A DNA stretch of 64,000 nt from Schlesneria sp. DSM 10557 (lineage in GTDB: Bacteria > Planctomycetota > Planctomycetia > Planctomycetales > Planctomycetaceae): positions 2,170,001-2,234,000 of the forward strand of contig NZ_CP124747.1 in NCBI RefSeq assembly GCF_041860085.1, read 5' to 3'. The notes beneath the pieces are model-generated. The model searched no databases and was not told the origin of the DNA. It saw nothing but the letters and a program-made list of their open reading frames with translations. Position numbers and translations under genes: made by a program. Shown piece by piece: positions 28,074 through 37,543 of this stretch. Within the stretch, counting starts at the first letter, position 1; each line of letters opens with the position of its first letter.

Positions 28074-28413
28074 CCTGACGGCCTTCCCGAGCGGACCATA
28101 AAAACAAACTAAACGTAACTGCCTCCACAATCGAAGGATGCAGTTTCCCAAATGCAAATTCTACCCAAACTACCTCTGCTGGAGGTTGAGTCTTCTCGGC
28201 GCAGAGATTAAGGATTCTTTTCGGCACATTCCAAGCTTCTTCGGCAAATTCGGTTGACGAAGCGGGATGTCGACTGCTATGTATTAAGAATGACCGATGC
28301 GTTTATGTGCTGCGGGATATCTTCCGAGTCAATAAAAAGATTCAGCGGATCCCAAGTCATGCTGACGACACCGTGTCAACTGCCCCACAGCCTCCGACGC
28401 GAGGACCCCGCCT
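28074..28413. other. Divergent intergenic region
   Basis: This 340-bp gap lies between the minus-strand GT39-like gene and the plus-strand DUF1549 gene. It should contain both promoters. No gene, repeat or hairpin stands out. Confidence 0.5.
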
Positions 28414-31260
28414 ATGCTCCCGCCCCGCATGAACTCACCCCTGAGTTGTCTGATTGTTTTGCTTTTCTGCGGTATCGCTCAGGCGACCGAAGCGCTGGCA
28501 CCTCGAATTGATGCACTGATTCAGGCCGAATTGACGGGCTCAACTGCGCCATTGGCGTCGGATGCGGAGTTCCTAAGACGTGTGACACTCGACTTGCATG
28601 GAGTCATCCCCACCTCAGAGCAGGCCCGGGCCTTTCTTGCAGACCAGGGGCCGGACAAACGAGCAGCCCTGATCCAACGTTTGCTGGACAGCCCTCGATT
28701 CGCCATCCACATGGCGAATGTCTTCGACGTAATGTTGATGGAACGTCGGCCAGACAAGTACGTCAATACCCCGGAATGGCAGAAGTACCTGCAGAACGCG
28801 TTTCTCAACAATGTTCCCTTCAACGAACTGGCTCGCGAGATCATCGCCTCCGACGGTACGGATCCGAACAAGCGGCCTGCGGCCAAGTTCTTCCTAGACC
28901 GGGACGCTGAACCCAACATCATGGCTCGCGACATTGGCCGGGTCTTCTTTGGAATGGACCTGCAATGTGCCCAGTGCCATGACCATCCGATCGTCGACCA
29001 CTACCTGCAAACAGACTACTACGGACTCTTCGCTTTCGTTAACCGCACCGTCGTCTTCACCGATGAAGCAGCGAAGGTGACCTATCTCGGCGAAAAGGCC
29101 GACGGCGAAGCGACTTACAAATCCGTCTTCACTCAGGACGAGGGAAGCATTCGTCCCCAGCTACCCGGTGATGACCAGATTGACGAACCTCGACTCCGAC
29201 AGGGCGAAGATTATGTCTCGTACCTGCTGCCGGGAGTCCGGCCAGCTCCGAAATACAGCCGCCGAGCCAAGTTGGCGGAACTCGCCGCCAGCGGTGCAAA
29301 CCGGCAATTCAACATCAATATCGCCAATCGACTCTGGGCTCACATGATGGGCCGAGGTCTGGTGCATCCGGTCGACCTGCATCATCCACTCAATCCCCCC
29401 TCGAACCCCGCCGTACTCGACCTGATTACCAACGAGTTCGTGGCGAATAAATTCGACGTTCGCTGGTTGTTGCGGGAAATCGCGCTCTCGCAGGCGTACC
29501 AGCGCTCCATCGATCCACCAACAGAGGACCCGACTCAGCTCGCCTCTGTCGTGGCTCAGCTCCCTTCACTCAAGGCCAATTGGGAATCACTGAAGGCCCG
29601 GGCGAGCGAATCACAAAAAGCCGCTGACACCGCACAAGAAGCGTTTCGTACCGCCAGAACGTCTTTAGCCGCCTCCGAAACAGCCTGGAGAACGGCGGAA
29701 ACGGCTGTCACGGCGGCGAAAAAACCCGTTGATGACGCCTTGATCGCTCTGACAAAGTCTCAGGCCAATGCGACGGCAAAACAGGCGGCGGTGAATGCCC
29801 TGAATGAAGCTGTTGCCAAGTCGGCAGAAGCCGCCAAGCTCTTGCCAAACGATAAGGAAATCGCCGCCGCGTCAGCCACATTCGTCGCAAAACAGGGGCA
29901 GTTGGCAGGCGAGCTGGAAGCTGCACAGAAAGCGGTGACTGATCAGACCGCCGCACTGGAACCCCTCAAGGCGAAACTCCAGGAAGCATACGTTCCTGCT
30001 GACGCAGCCTATGCGGCCTATCTGGAAGCGCGTAAGCCGGTCGATGCAGCGAAAGCGGCATTCATCGTCGCTTGGAACCAGCACAAAGCAGACGCGACCG
30101 CAGCAGCGTATGCCCAAAAGCGACTCGAAGCTCTGCAGTCTCACGAAAGCCTCCAGCAGAGTCTCACCACGATTGCAGCCTCCTCGTCAGTCATTGACTC
30201 AAAGAAGGCAGAACTCGTGGCCGCCATCAGCGCGGCGGAAGTCCAGCAGCAGGAAGTCACAAATCGGACCAATGCCGTCAACGTCGCTCAGAAAAATCTT
30301 GCCGACGCCACGAAAGCACTTGAAGACATAAAAGCACAGGCGGCGGAAAAACAGGCCGTCGTTCAGGCCGTCGCCGAGGCCCTCACCAAAACCGAAACCG
30401 CAGTCCAGAAACTGCCGGGTGACGGTGATCTGGCGCTACTGGCTCAAAAGCTGAAAGACCGCCATGTATCCATTTCGAATGAATTGGACCAGCTCACGAA
30501 CAGCGTTTCCGGACAGTCGTCGACGCGGCAGGAACTGGAAGCGACCATGGCCCAGGCCACTCGGAACTTCGATAGTGCAGTACAGGAAATGACCGCTCGT
30601 CAACAGGGGGTCGCCGAGAAAACCGCTGGCGTCGAACAGGCAATCGCAGCGGTGAAAGATTCGCAAGTGTCGGTCACCTCTGGTCGCGAAAAACTGGTTG
30701 ATCTCTGGACTGTTGCGGGAGCGGTTCGACCACTCAAGCAGCTTTCACCCGAACAACTGGCCTGGGCTCTGTTGTACGCCACGGGCGTCCTGGAGCCTCA
30801 CTGGCCTGCTGCAGATGCGGAAATCGAAAAGACCATCCCGAAGGCCTCCGCCGCAGCAGATCCAGCGATCGCTAAGCAGCGCCAGGCTCGGGTTGAACAG
30901 CAACTCAATGAGAGCATGCGAGGAAACGTCACTCCTTTTGTGAATCTGTACGGTGCCTCTGCGGGACAACCCCAGGATGACTTCTTCGCCACTCCCGATC
31001 AGGCTCTGTTCATCGCGAACGGAGGAACCGTCATTGCCTGGGCGACGAGTGGCACATTGGCACAGAAGCTCGCGGCCCTGACGGACCCCAAAGCATTCAC
31101 TGATGAACTCTACCTATCCGTTCTGACCCGCAATCCGACCGAAGTAGAAGTCAATGAAACAGCGACGTATCTCGCATCGCGGCCAACGGAACGGCCACAG
31201 GCGATCCGGGAATTGATCTGGTCGCTGTTAACGTCTGCAGAATTCCGTTTTAACCACTAA
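28414..31260 (+). CDS. DUF1549/DUF1553 protein with very long coiled-coil insertion
   Basis: This 948-residue exported protein has a signal peptide (MNSPLSCLIVLLFCGIAQA). The DUF1549 part includes RRVTLDLHGVIPTSEQARAF and LQCAQCHDHPIVDHY with a haem-like CxQCH. The first half of DUF1553 follows (INIANRLWAHMMGRGLVHPV, WLLREIALSQAYQRS). At about residues 385-770 an Ala/Lys/Gln/Glu-rich helical stretch with almost no Gly or Pro interrupts the domain. Its end is at PLKQLSPEQLAWALLYATGV ... VLTRNPTEVEVNE. Unlike the gene at 7125 it has no N-terminal CxxCH cytochrome domain. GAGGA precedes ATG 28414. A DUF1501 gene follows. Confidence 0.88.
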   Translation: MLPPRMNSPLSCLIVLLFCGIAQATEALAPRIDALIQAELTGSTAPLASDAEFLRRVTLDLHGVIPTSEQARAFLADQGPDKRAALIQRLLDSPRFAIHMANVFDVMLMERRPDKYVNTPEWQKYLQNAFLNNVPFNELAREIIASDGTDPNKRPAAKFFLDRDAEPNIMARDIGRVFFGMDLQCAQCHDHPIVDHYLQTDYYGLFAFVNRTVVFTDEAAKVTYLGEKADGEATYKSVFTQDEGSIRPQLPGDDQIDEPRLRQGEDYVSYLLPGVRPAPKYSRRAKLAELAASGANRQFNINIANRLWAHMMGRGLVHPVDLHHPLNPPSNPAVLDLITNEFVANKFDVRWLLREIALSQAYQRSIDPPTEDPTQLASVVAQLPSLKANWESLKARASESQKAADTAQEAFRTARTSLAASETAWRTAETAVTAAKKPVDDALIALTKSQANATAKQAAVNALNEAVAKSAEAAKLLPNDKEIAAASATFVAKQGQLAGELEAAQKAVTDQTAALEPLKAKLQEAYVPADAAYAAYLEARKPVDAAKAAFIVAWNQHKADATAAAYAQKRLEALQSHESLQQSLTTIAASSSVIDSKKAELVAAISAAEVQQQEVTNRTNAVNVAQKNLADATKALEDIKAQAAEKQAVVQAVAEALTKTETAVQKLPGDGDLALLAQKLKDRHVSISNELDQLTNSVSGQSSTRQELEATMAQATRNFDSAVQEMTARQQGVAEKTAGVEQAIAAVKDSQVSVTSGREKLVDLWTVAGAVRPLKQLSPEQLAWALLYATGVLEPHWPAADAEIEKTIPKASAAADPAIAKQRQARVEQQLNESMRGNVTPFVNLYGASAGQPQDDFFATPDQALFIANGGTVIAWATSGTLAQKLAALTDPKAFTDELYLSVLTRNPTEVEVNETATYLASRPTERPQAIRELIWSLLTSAEFRFNH

Positions 31261-31367
31261 TAGTCCATCCCAGTAATAGTCCACCCCAGAACGACACCTG
31301 CCCCCAAGTCCTTCCCCGACTGGTCCCGCGCTGCCAGCAGCACGACATCGAAATGGAGAATCGAAAC

Positions 31368-32666
31368 ATGCACTGTAACTACGCTTGTGGAAAGCGGGAC
31401 CATTTGATGGCTCGTCGTCAGTTCCTCGGAGCCGTCGCTTCGGGAAGTATGGCGGCAGGGGGGGTGATGCTGGGTGGTTTGTCGACCTTCACGAGGCCCG
31501 CGACCGCAGCAGACCTGGCCCGGCAGCAGAAACGGGTCATCGTCTTTAACATGCATGGTGGATTGAGCCAGCTGGAGAGCTGGGATCCGAAGCCCGGCGC
31601 CCCGACCGGAGGCCCATTTCGCGCCATCCCCACCTCCGTTCCAGGAACGCATATCTGCGAACTCTTGCCCGAAACGGCCAAACAGATGCATCATCTGGCC
31701 ATTATCCGGGGTGTCGATACCGCAGAAGACGATCACGGAAAAGGGGCGTATATGATGCTGACGGGCCGCCGTCAGACGCCTGCCAACGATTTTCCCCGCA
31801 TCGGCGCGGTGACCGCCAAGGCACTGGCCCCGGAATCCAGCGGGCTTCCAGGCCACATCCAGATCACTGCCGGTGGGGGTGGTCGAACGAACGATTCCGC
31901 TTACCTGGGCCCCAAGTACGCGGGCGTCATCCTGGGTGGTGGACAACCGCCGCTGAATTCGAGTCGGCCTGATTCTGTTGATGCTGCGGCCGACGAACAG
32001 CGAAATACTCTGCGCCGTGCTGCGAACGAACGCTTCCTTCAGCGACGCCGGACGGCTCTCACCGATGCGTATACCTACAGCTACGAGCAGGCCCAGCAGC
32101 TCATGGCCCAGCGAGACATCTTCGACGCAACGAAGGAATCAGAAGCAGACCAGGCCCGCTACGGGAAGCATGATTTCGGCCGCCACTGCCTCCTCGCCCG
32201 GCGCCTGCTGGAAAACGGTATCACCTTCGTTCAAGTGAGTCATTCGAACTACGATACTCACAACGAAAACTTCATTTTCCATATCGAGCAGCTCGGAGAA
32301 TTCGATAAACCGTTCGCAACGTTCGTCGCCGACCTGGCCGATCGCGGAATGCTCGAAAGCACCCTGATCGTCGTCCTGTCAGAGTTCGGTCGCACGCCTC
32401 ATATCAACCATCTGTCTGGCCGCGACCACTGGAGTAAAGCCTGGTCCGTCCTGATGGGGGGCAGTCGCGTGACCCCGGGTGCCGTCATCGGGAAGACGAA
32501 CGACAATGGAACCGAAGTGATCGACGGTAAGGTGGACCATGCGAACCTGTTCCACACGTACCTGCAAGCCGTCGGCGTCGACACCTCCAAATCGTTCGAT
32601 ATCGACGGACGACCGGTGCCGATTGCCGACCCCGCATCCCACGGAATTCCCGGGCTGCTGGCCTGA
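31368..32666 (+). CDS. DUF1501 family protein, Tat-exported
   Basis: This 432-residue protein has the family core: RVIVFNMHGGLSQLESWDPK, CLLARRLLENGITFVQVSHS, VVLSEFGRTPHINHLSGRDH and HANLFHTYLQAVGVD. The leader has MARRQFLGAVASGSMAAGG, a twin-arginine-type signal with a short basic extension before it. GGAG lies ten bases before ATG 31368, favouring it over the in-frame ATG at 31353. It lies about 100 bp behind the DUF1549/DUF1553 gene, the standard planctomycete pairing. It is only distantly similar to the DUF1501 protein at 5660. Confidence 0.9.
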   Translation: MHCNYACGKRDHLMARRQFLGAVASGSMAAGGVMLGGLSTFTRPATAADLARQQKRVIVFNMHGGLSQLESWDPKPGAPTGGPFRAIPTSVPGTHICELLPETAKQMHHLAIIRGVDTAEDDHGKGAYMMLTGRRQTPANDFPRIGAVTAKALAPESSGLPGHIQITAGGGGRTNDSAYLGPKYAGVILGGGQPPLNSSRPDSVDAAADEQRNTLRRAANERFLQRRRTALTDAYTYSYEQAQQLMAQRDIFDATKESEADQARYGKHDFGRHCLLARRLLENGITFVQVSHSNYDTHNENFIFHIEQLGEFDKPFATFVADLADRGMLESTLIVVLSEFGRTPHINHLSGRDHWSKAWSVLMGGSRVTPGAVIGKTNDNGTEVIDGKVDHANLFHTYLQAVGVDTSKSFDIDGRPVPIADPASHGIPGLLA

Positions 32667-32777
32667 GGTCAAACTCTGAGTCTCTGCCGCTGCTGGCCTG
32701 GACCGAGTCACTGCCGGGCAACCCGTTTCACCGCATCAATCGGGTAGGAGGAGGGGTTACCCCCTCCGTCCTCCCAC

Positions 32778-32808
32778 ACCACCGGACGTACTCATCGTAT
32801 CCGGCGGT
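32778..32808 (-). ncRNA. Group II intron domain V
   Basis: Read on the minus strand, ACCGCCGGA pairs with TCCGGTGGT (one G-U). A two-base bulge (CG) and an upper TAC/GTA stem closed by a GATGA loop complete the typical short bulged hairpin of domain V. The CGC at the base is consistent with the catalytic triad used by class C introns. It lies directly downstream of the maturase stop and is followed by a domain VI-like hairpin. Confidence 0.7.
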
Positions 32809-32810
32809 TT

Positions 32811-34229
32811 CTAAGATGGTTGTAAATCGGCGTGCCTTTGGGTCAGGAAGACGAGGCCGAGACGATGGAACCAGTCGATGGACATGGCATGTTGAGCGGG
32901 AGGGCTACCCGCCATGCGCCACCATCCTTTCCCCGAGTTAGCCAGAATCCACGCGAGGTACCGGGGTACTCCGCACGAGATCAGGAAGTCGGAGATCGGT
33001 TTCGCACGTTTCCGCTGTTTGAGTTGAACGCAGCGCAGACGATGTCGAATCCATTCATCCAGACGTTCGAGGTGAGACCGACATTGGGCATGTCGGTAGT
33101 ATGTCACCCATCCGGTCAAGAACGAGTTGAGTTCGGTCACCATCCGTCGGAGGCTGACGCCTCGATTGCGTTTCGTCAGTTCACGCACCTTCTGCCGTGC
33201 CCGTGCGAGACTCTGAGGGGCGACCCCCAGCTTCCCGCCCGGGAGCAGACGGTGGCCCAGGAATTTCCGGTCCAGGATGTACGCTGCTGCGGATTTATCG
33301 CGGTTAACCCGCAATCGCAGATGCGTTTCCAGGAATGTCGTGAGCGAGGCCAGCACGCGTTCTCCCGCTGCTTTTGTCCGCACGTAAATGTTGCAGTCAT
33401 CGGCATAGCGACAGAACTTGTGCCCGCGACGCTCCAGTTCCCGGTCGAGATCGTCCAGTAACAAGTTCGCCAGCAGTGGTGACAAGGGACCGCCTTGCGG
33501 CGTCCCTTCTTGACGTGCAAGGCAGGCACCGTCTTGCATCAGCCCCGCTTCCAGGAACCGGCGAATGATGCGAAGCAGACGCTTATCAGGCACGCGTCGC
33601 GCCAGACGTCCCATCAGAATGTCGTGGTTGACCCTGTCGAAGAACTTCTCCAGGTCCATATCCACGACGATGAGACGTCCTTCGGCCACGTATTGCTGAG
33701 CCGCGGCCAAGGCCTGGTGGGCACTGCGACCGGGGCGGAACCCGTAGCTGGAGTTCGAGAACGTCGGATCAAATAGCGGTTCGAGAACCTGCAGAATCGC
33801 TTGCTGTACGAGTCGGTCGACAACCGTCGGAATGCCCAATTGTCGCATTCCACCTCCCGGCTTCGGAATTTGCACTCCACGCACCGGTTGGGGCTGGTAT
33901 CGTCCTTCCAGGAGCGAGGCGATCAGCGTGTTCTTGTGAGTCGCAATCCAGGCGGCCAAATCGTCGAGGGTCATCCCATCGACGCCTGGGGCACCCTTGT
34001 TCGCTTTCACTTTGCGATAGGCTCGATTGAGATTGTCTCGGTCACAAATCCTTTCCATCAGGTTGTCGGTCAAGGCGCGTGTCTGGTCTGACGCCGCGAG
34101 AGTTTGTGACTCCTCGAACCGGGCAGATTGGATGCTGTCCGCACCGCCCTGGTCGTGGCGCAGCGGTTCCCCGTCAGCTCCGAAGAGTCGCCGTTGATAC
34201 CAACTGCCTTCCTGTCGCTCCGCTCTCAT
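32811..34229 (-). CDS. ltrA: Group II intron reverse transcriptase/maturase
   Basis: This 472-residue protein contains the reverse transcriptase blocks in order: KVKANKGAPGVDGMTLDDL (block 0/1), VQIPKPGGGMRQLGIPTVVD, YGFRPGRSAHQAL, VVDMDLEKFFDRVNHDILM, GTPQGGPLSPLLANLLLDDL and FCRYADDCNIYV with the catalytic YADD. A maturase X domain follows (LNSFLTGWVTYYRHAQ). After it the protein ends without an HNH endonuclease domain, as in class C introns. It aids splicing and reverse-transcribes the intron at new sites. The reading frame is complete. Confidence 0.95.
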   Translation of the reverse strand: MRAERQEGSWYQRRLFGADGEPLRHDQGGADSIQSARFEESQTLAASDQTRALTDNLMERICDRDNLNRAYRKVKANKGAPGVDGMTLDDLAAWIATHKNTLIASLLEGRYQPQPVRGVQIPKPGGGMRQLGIPTVVDRLVQQAILQVLEPLFDPTFSNSSYGFRPGRSAHQALAAAQQYVAEGRLIVVDMDLEKFFDRVNHDILMGRLARRVPDKRLLRIIRRFLEAGLMQDGACLARQEGTPQGGPLSPLLANLLLDDLDRELERRGHKFCRYADDCNIYVRTKAAGERVLASLTTFLETHLRLRVNRDKSAAAYILDRKFLGHRLLPGGKLGVAPQSLARARQKVRELTKRNRGVSLRRMVTELNSFLTGWVTYYRHAQCRSHLERLDEWIRHRLRCVQLKQRKRAKPISDFLISCGVPRYLAWILANSGKGWWRMAGSPPAQHAMSIDWFHRLGLVFLTQRHADLQPS

Positions 34230-34677
34230 CGAGTCGTCTCAGGCGTACCCTGCATCTTAGATTCGGTCCTTCGCCGGTGAGTAAGTCATGACCAACATGT
34301 CTGACGATGCACCCCAACTACTACGACCTCGGCTGACTTCTCTCCACGCGTCTGACGGTGTTGCCACCGACATAGCCGGATCGACCGGCACGAAGAGAGA
34401 TCTCCCTGGGTAAGTTGTGCTTCTTTCCCTTGGGCCTCGCTGGATTTACCGGCGTGAGTGTCCGGATGAGCATTGGGCATCCCCGTCCATTGCCGGGTTA
34501 CCCCACCACGTCGGCCTTGTATCCAGTTTCTGTTCGTCGAGTCCAAGTTTCGCTTTCGGCTCCCTTCAGATCCCGCCTCGCGGCGGGCACCCTGTCCTAC
34601 AGCTCACGGTTCCGGTCATCACGGCCCGTAGAGAACTTGCATCTCCGAGAAACACAACATGCCAGGCGCACAGCGAA

Positions 34678-34712
34678 AACCCTTCGCAGACGACATTCGT
34701 CTGCGAAGGGTT
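34678..34712 (-). terminator. Rho-independent terminator of gcvPB, target of the intron
   Basis: AACCCTTCGCAGACG and its exact complement form a 15-bp stem with a five-base loop. On the minus strand the stem is followed by TTCGCT and then immediately by the intron 5' end. It lies 30 bp past the gcvPB stop. Confidence 0.85.
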
Positions 34713-34742
34713 GTTTCATTCAGCAATCCGTTCAGATTCTGA

Positions 34743-36239
34743 TCAGCCCCCGATAGGCCATGTCAGAACTGGTTTTCGAGTTGCGTTGACCTCTTCCGGG
34801 CGGCTGATCGGTGCCGTGTGCGGTGCGGTGTGCAGTAGATCACCATCCTCTGCGACGATCTTGTGGATCGCTTCCGAGAACGCATCCAGCGTCGCCTTCG
34901 ATTCCGTTTCCGTCGGCTCAAACATCATCGCATGGGGCACGACGAGCGGGAAATAGACTGTCGGAGGATGGAATCCGTGATCCAGCAATCGCTTGGCAAT
35001 GTCCATCGCCGAAATGCCACGCTCTTTGGCCAGCTTGTCTGCGGAAGCCACAAATTCATGCAGACAGTGCTCGCCATGCGCCGACGGCAGGATATCTGAA
35101 AGCAGTTCTTTCAGATAATTTGCATTCAGGATCGCCAGCTCGGCAGCGGAACGAACCCCGGCAGCCCCCAGCGTCCTGAGATAGCAATATCCACGAACCA
35201 GAATTCCGACGTTCCCGAAGAAAGAACGAACCCGCCCGATCGTCTTCGCTGGCGTGGCCAGTTCATAACGCTGCTCGTCGGAAGAGCTTTCCCGTGCCCG
35301 CACAACCGGCCCCGGCAGATAATCAGCAAGGAAGTCACGCACACAAATGGGTCCCGAGCCCGGTCCACCCGCTCCGTGCGGTCCGGTGAAGGTCTTGTGG
35401 ACATTGTAGTGCATCATGTCGCCGCCAAAATCACCGGGACGGGTAATCCCCATGATGGCGTTCATGTTGGCTCCGTCGATGTAGACCAGTCCCCCGGCGT
35501 CGTGCACGATCTTCGCCGCTGCCGCGATCTCTTTTTCAAAGAGTCCCAGCGTGTTCGGGTTGGTCACCATGAAGACAGCCGTTTTGTCGTCCACGTGGCG
35601 TTTCAGTTCTTCCAGGTCGACAAAGCCACCCCGGTCGTCCGCTGCTCCGTTTGCCGAAACGGTCCCCTTCAGCTCGATACATTCAAAGCCTGCCATTGCC
35701 GCACTGGCGGGATTGGTACCGTGAGCACTCGCGGGAAAGATCACCTTGGTGCGGTGTTCGTTCCGGTCACGGAAATAAGCTGCCGCCACGAACAGAGCTG
35801 TCAACTCGCCATGGGCCCCCGCCGCAGGTTGCAGCGAGACGGCAGGCAGACCGGAAATCTCTGCCAGGATTTCCTGCATTTCGAACAAAAGCTGCAACAT
35901 CCCCTGAATCTGACCGGCGGGTTGATGCGGATGAAGATCCACAATCCCGGGCAGATTCGAAAGTCGCTCATTCCGCTTGGGGTTGTACTTCATGGTACAG
36001 CTTCCCAGCGGGTAGAAGTGAGTGTCGACGGACATGTTGAGCGTCGACAGATTGACGAAGTGTCGCACGACGTCCGGTTCAGCCAGTTCCGGCAGTGCAG
36101 GGGGGGCTGCCGTGTGGAACTCCGCAGGAATCAGATCTTCCAATGGCCAGTCAGGGACATCAGAAGGGGGAAATTCTGCACCCCGACGACCAGCATGGGA
36201 AAGTTCAGAGAGCAACTGTGTTGCTTGACGATTGCGCAT
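34743..36239 (-). CDS. gcvPB: Glycine dehydrogenase (decarboxylating) subunit 2
   Basis: This 498-residue protein is the PLP-bearing half of the split P-protein of the glycine cleavage system. Family signatures are MSVDTHFYPLGSCTMKYNPK, SLQPAAGAHGELTALFVAAA, FMVTNPNTLGLFE, GANMNAIMGITRPGDFGGD and the PLP lysine in MHYNVHKTFTGPHGAGGPG. It works with subunit 1 and the H and T proteins. None of gcvPA, gcvH or gcvT is in the window on this side. ATG 36239 is preceded by a GGAGAAAG site; the in-frame ATG at 36329 would add 30 unrelated residues. Confidence 0.95.
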   Translation of the reverse strand: MRNRQATQLLSELSHAGRRGAEFPPSDVPDWPLEDLIPAEFHTAAPPALPELAEPDVVRHFVNLSTLNMSVDTHFYPLGSCTMKYNPKRNERLSNLPGIVDLHPHQPAGQIQGMLQLLFEMQEILAEISGLPAVSLQPAAGAHGELTALFVAAAYFRDRNEHRTKVIFPASAHGTNPASAAMAGFECIELKGTVSANGAADDRGGFVDLEELKRHVDDKTAVFMVTNPNTLGLFEKEIAAAAKIVHDAGGLVYIDGANMNAIMGITRPGDFGGDMMHYNVHKTFTGPHGAGGPGSGPICVRDFLADYLPGPVVRARESSSDEQRYELATPAKTIGRVRSFFGNVGILVRGYCYLRTLGAAGVRSAAELAILNANYLKELLSDILPSAHGEHCLHEFVASADKLAKERGISAMDIAKRLLDHGFHPPTVYFPLVVPHAMMFEPTETESKATLDAFSEAIHKIVAEDGDLLHTAPHTAPISRPEEVNATRKPVLTWPIGG

Positions 36240-36554
36240 TATTGAAAGCTTTCTTTCTCCTGCTTTCCGCAGGAAATCCGTTTGTGAATCCGTGATCAAT
36301 TTGTACGTCGACCGACCACGAAATCGCAATTCACTCCGCTGGTGAAGCCGACTTCACTTCGGATTGTTCTACCCATCCAGATCAATTGATTTCACATGGT
36401 TCAACGGCGATTTCTGTGCGAGTCTCCGCACGGTTCGTCGGCGGTATCGCACGAATACCCATTCCGTCCCAATAAAATCAGAATCCACCCGAACCTGAAC
36501 GTGTGATTTGTCGTCCTGTTCCCGCAAAACGTTGTTCACCAATACGCAGACGGT
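36240..36554. other. Intergenic stretch between gcvPB and ubiX
   Basis: This 315-bp gap separates two minus-strand genes. I looked for a glycine-riboswitch-like structure ahead of gcvPB and saw none. No gene is supported. Confidence 0.5.
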
Positions 36555-37247
36555 CTAGCGAGGATCGTCTCCCCAGCGTTTCGTGAGAGCATGTTTCACC
36601 CCCAGCTGGTCGCAGATTCGTGCGACGATGAAGTCAACCAGGTCAGAAATCGATTTGGGATCATGATAGAAACCCGGCATCGCTGGCAGGATCGTTGCTC
36701 CCGCTTCGGCCAGAACTTTCATATTCCCCAGGGCGATCGCGCTGAGGGGCGTTTCGCGGGGGACGAGGACGAGTTTGCGCCGTTCTTTCAGGTGAACGTC
36801 GGCGGCACGATGAATCAGGTTTTGTGACTGCCCCGTAGCGACGCTGGACAAAGTCCCCATGGAACAGGGGCAGATCACCATTCCTGACGTCAGGAAAGAA
36901 CCACTGGCGATTCCTGCCGAGTAGTCCCGGTAATGATGATAGATAATTTTTCCCGGGGGAATCTCATCTTCAGGGGAAACGGAACTTGAGGCGATCCCCG
37001 CAACGGGACCGGTTTTCAGGGGCTGCAAGAACACGTCGCAACTCGATGGCCCCTGAGGAGCCAATAAATCCGACGGATTAAAATTGTTGAGATCGAACGT
37101 CAGCCCGAGCTCTCGTTTGAAGACCTCAACTGCAGCCGGACTGATGGTGAGGTGGACGGTCTGTCCCGCTGCGACCAGAACATCAAGCAGACGCAGCGAG
37201 TAGACGGAACCGCTGGCTCCGGTGATCGCCACAACCAAATTTCTCAT
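36555..37247 (-). CDS. ubiX: Flavin prenyltransferase, UbiX/Pad1 family
   Basis: This 230-residue protein shows the family start (NLVVAITGASGSVYSLRLLD), the phosphate-binding FLTSGMVICPCSMGTLSSVATG and the end region RKLVLVPRETPLSAIALGNM followed by ILPAMPGFYHDPKS. UbiX attaches a prenyl group to FMN to make the cofactor of UbiD-type decarboxylases. An internal insertion of about 25 residues (near SCDVFLQPLKTGPVAGIASS) lies between the two conserved blocks. No ubiD gene is adjacent. Confidence 0.92.
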   Translation of the reverse strand: MRNLVVAITGASGSVYSLRLLDVLVAAGQTVHLTISPAAVEVFKRELGLTFDLNNFNPSDLLAPQGPSSCDVFLQPLKTGPVAGIASSSVSPEDEIPPGKIIYHHYRDYSAGIASGSFLTSGMVICPCSMGTLSSVATGQSQNLIHRAADVHLKERRKLVLVPRETPLSAIALGNMKVLAEAGATILPAMPGFYHDPKSISDLVDFIVARICDQLGVKHALTKRWGDDPR

Positions 37248-37543
37248 GAAAGTTCACCTTTGCCCGCAGAAGTACAAACGACCAGCCTGAAATACTCGAA
37301 AACCGACTGCGAGCGATAGCGTCGCGGTCACCCATCCCCCGTGAAATCGACGAATGCGAACTGCTGTTGACGCTCATCAATCGTTACGGATTGTTCATCC
37401 AATTCAACGGGCGACAAGGCGTCACTTGGAATCTCGTTCAATTGTGAGACCGAAAACTTGACCTTCTGCATACAGTTTTGTGATTTCGTTTCCCCCCTGT
37501 GGATAGGCCGAACTCCGCGTTTTGTTGAGGTTTGACGAATCCG

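Larger units (their letters stand above)
32739..34671 (-). mobile_element. Group II intron, class C type
   Basis: Boundaries are inferred from sequence. On the minus strand the element starts with GTGCGCCTGGCA (34671 downwards), the usual GUGCG 5' end. It ends after a GC-rich domain VI hairpin (GGAGGGG-GTAA-CCCCTCC) at ACCCGAT (32739). The roughly 1.93-kb element carries a maturase in its domain IV position and a recognisable domain V. Its 5' edge is six bases beyond the perfect hairpin terminator of gcvPB, the known target preference of class C introns. The other side faces the end of the DUF1501 gene. Both ribozyme ends and the frame look intact, so it may be active. Confidence 0.8.

Noticed and set aside
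36240-36554. Possible glycine riboswitch ahead of gcvPB.
   Set aside because: I could not find the paired aptamer core or conserved GGAGAG-type elements in this gap.
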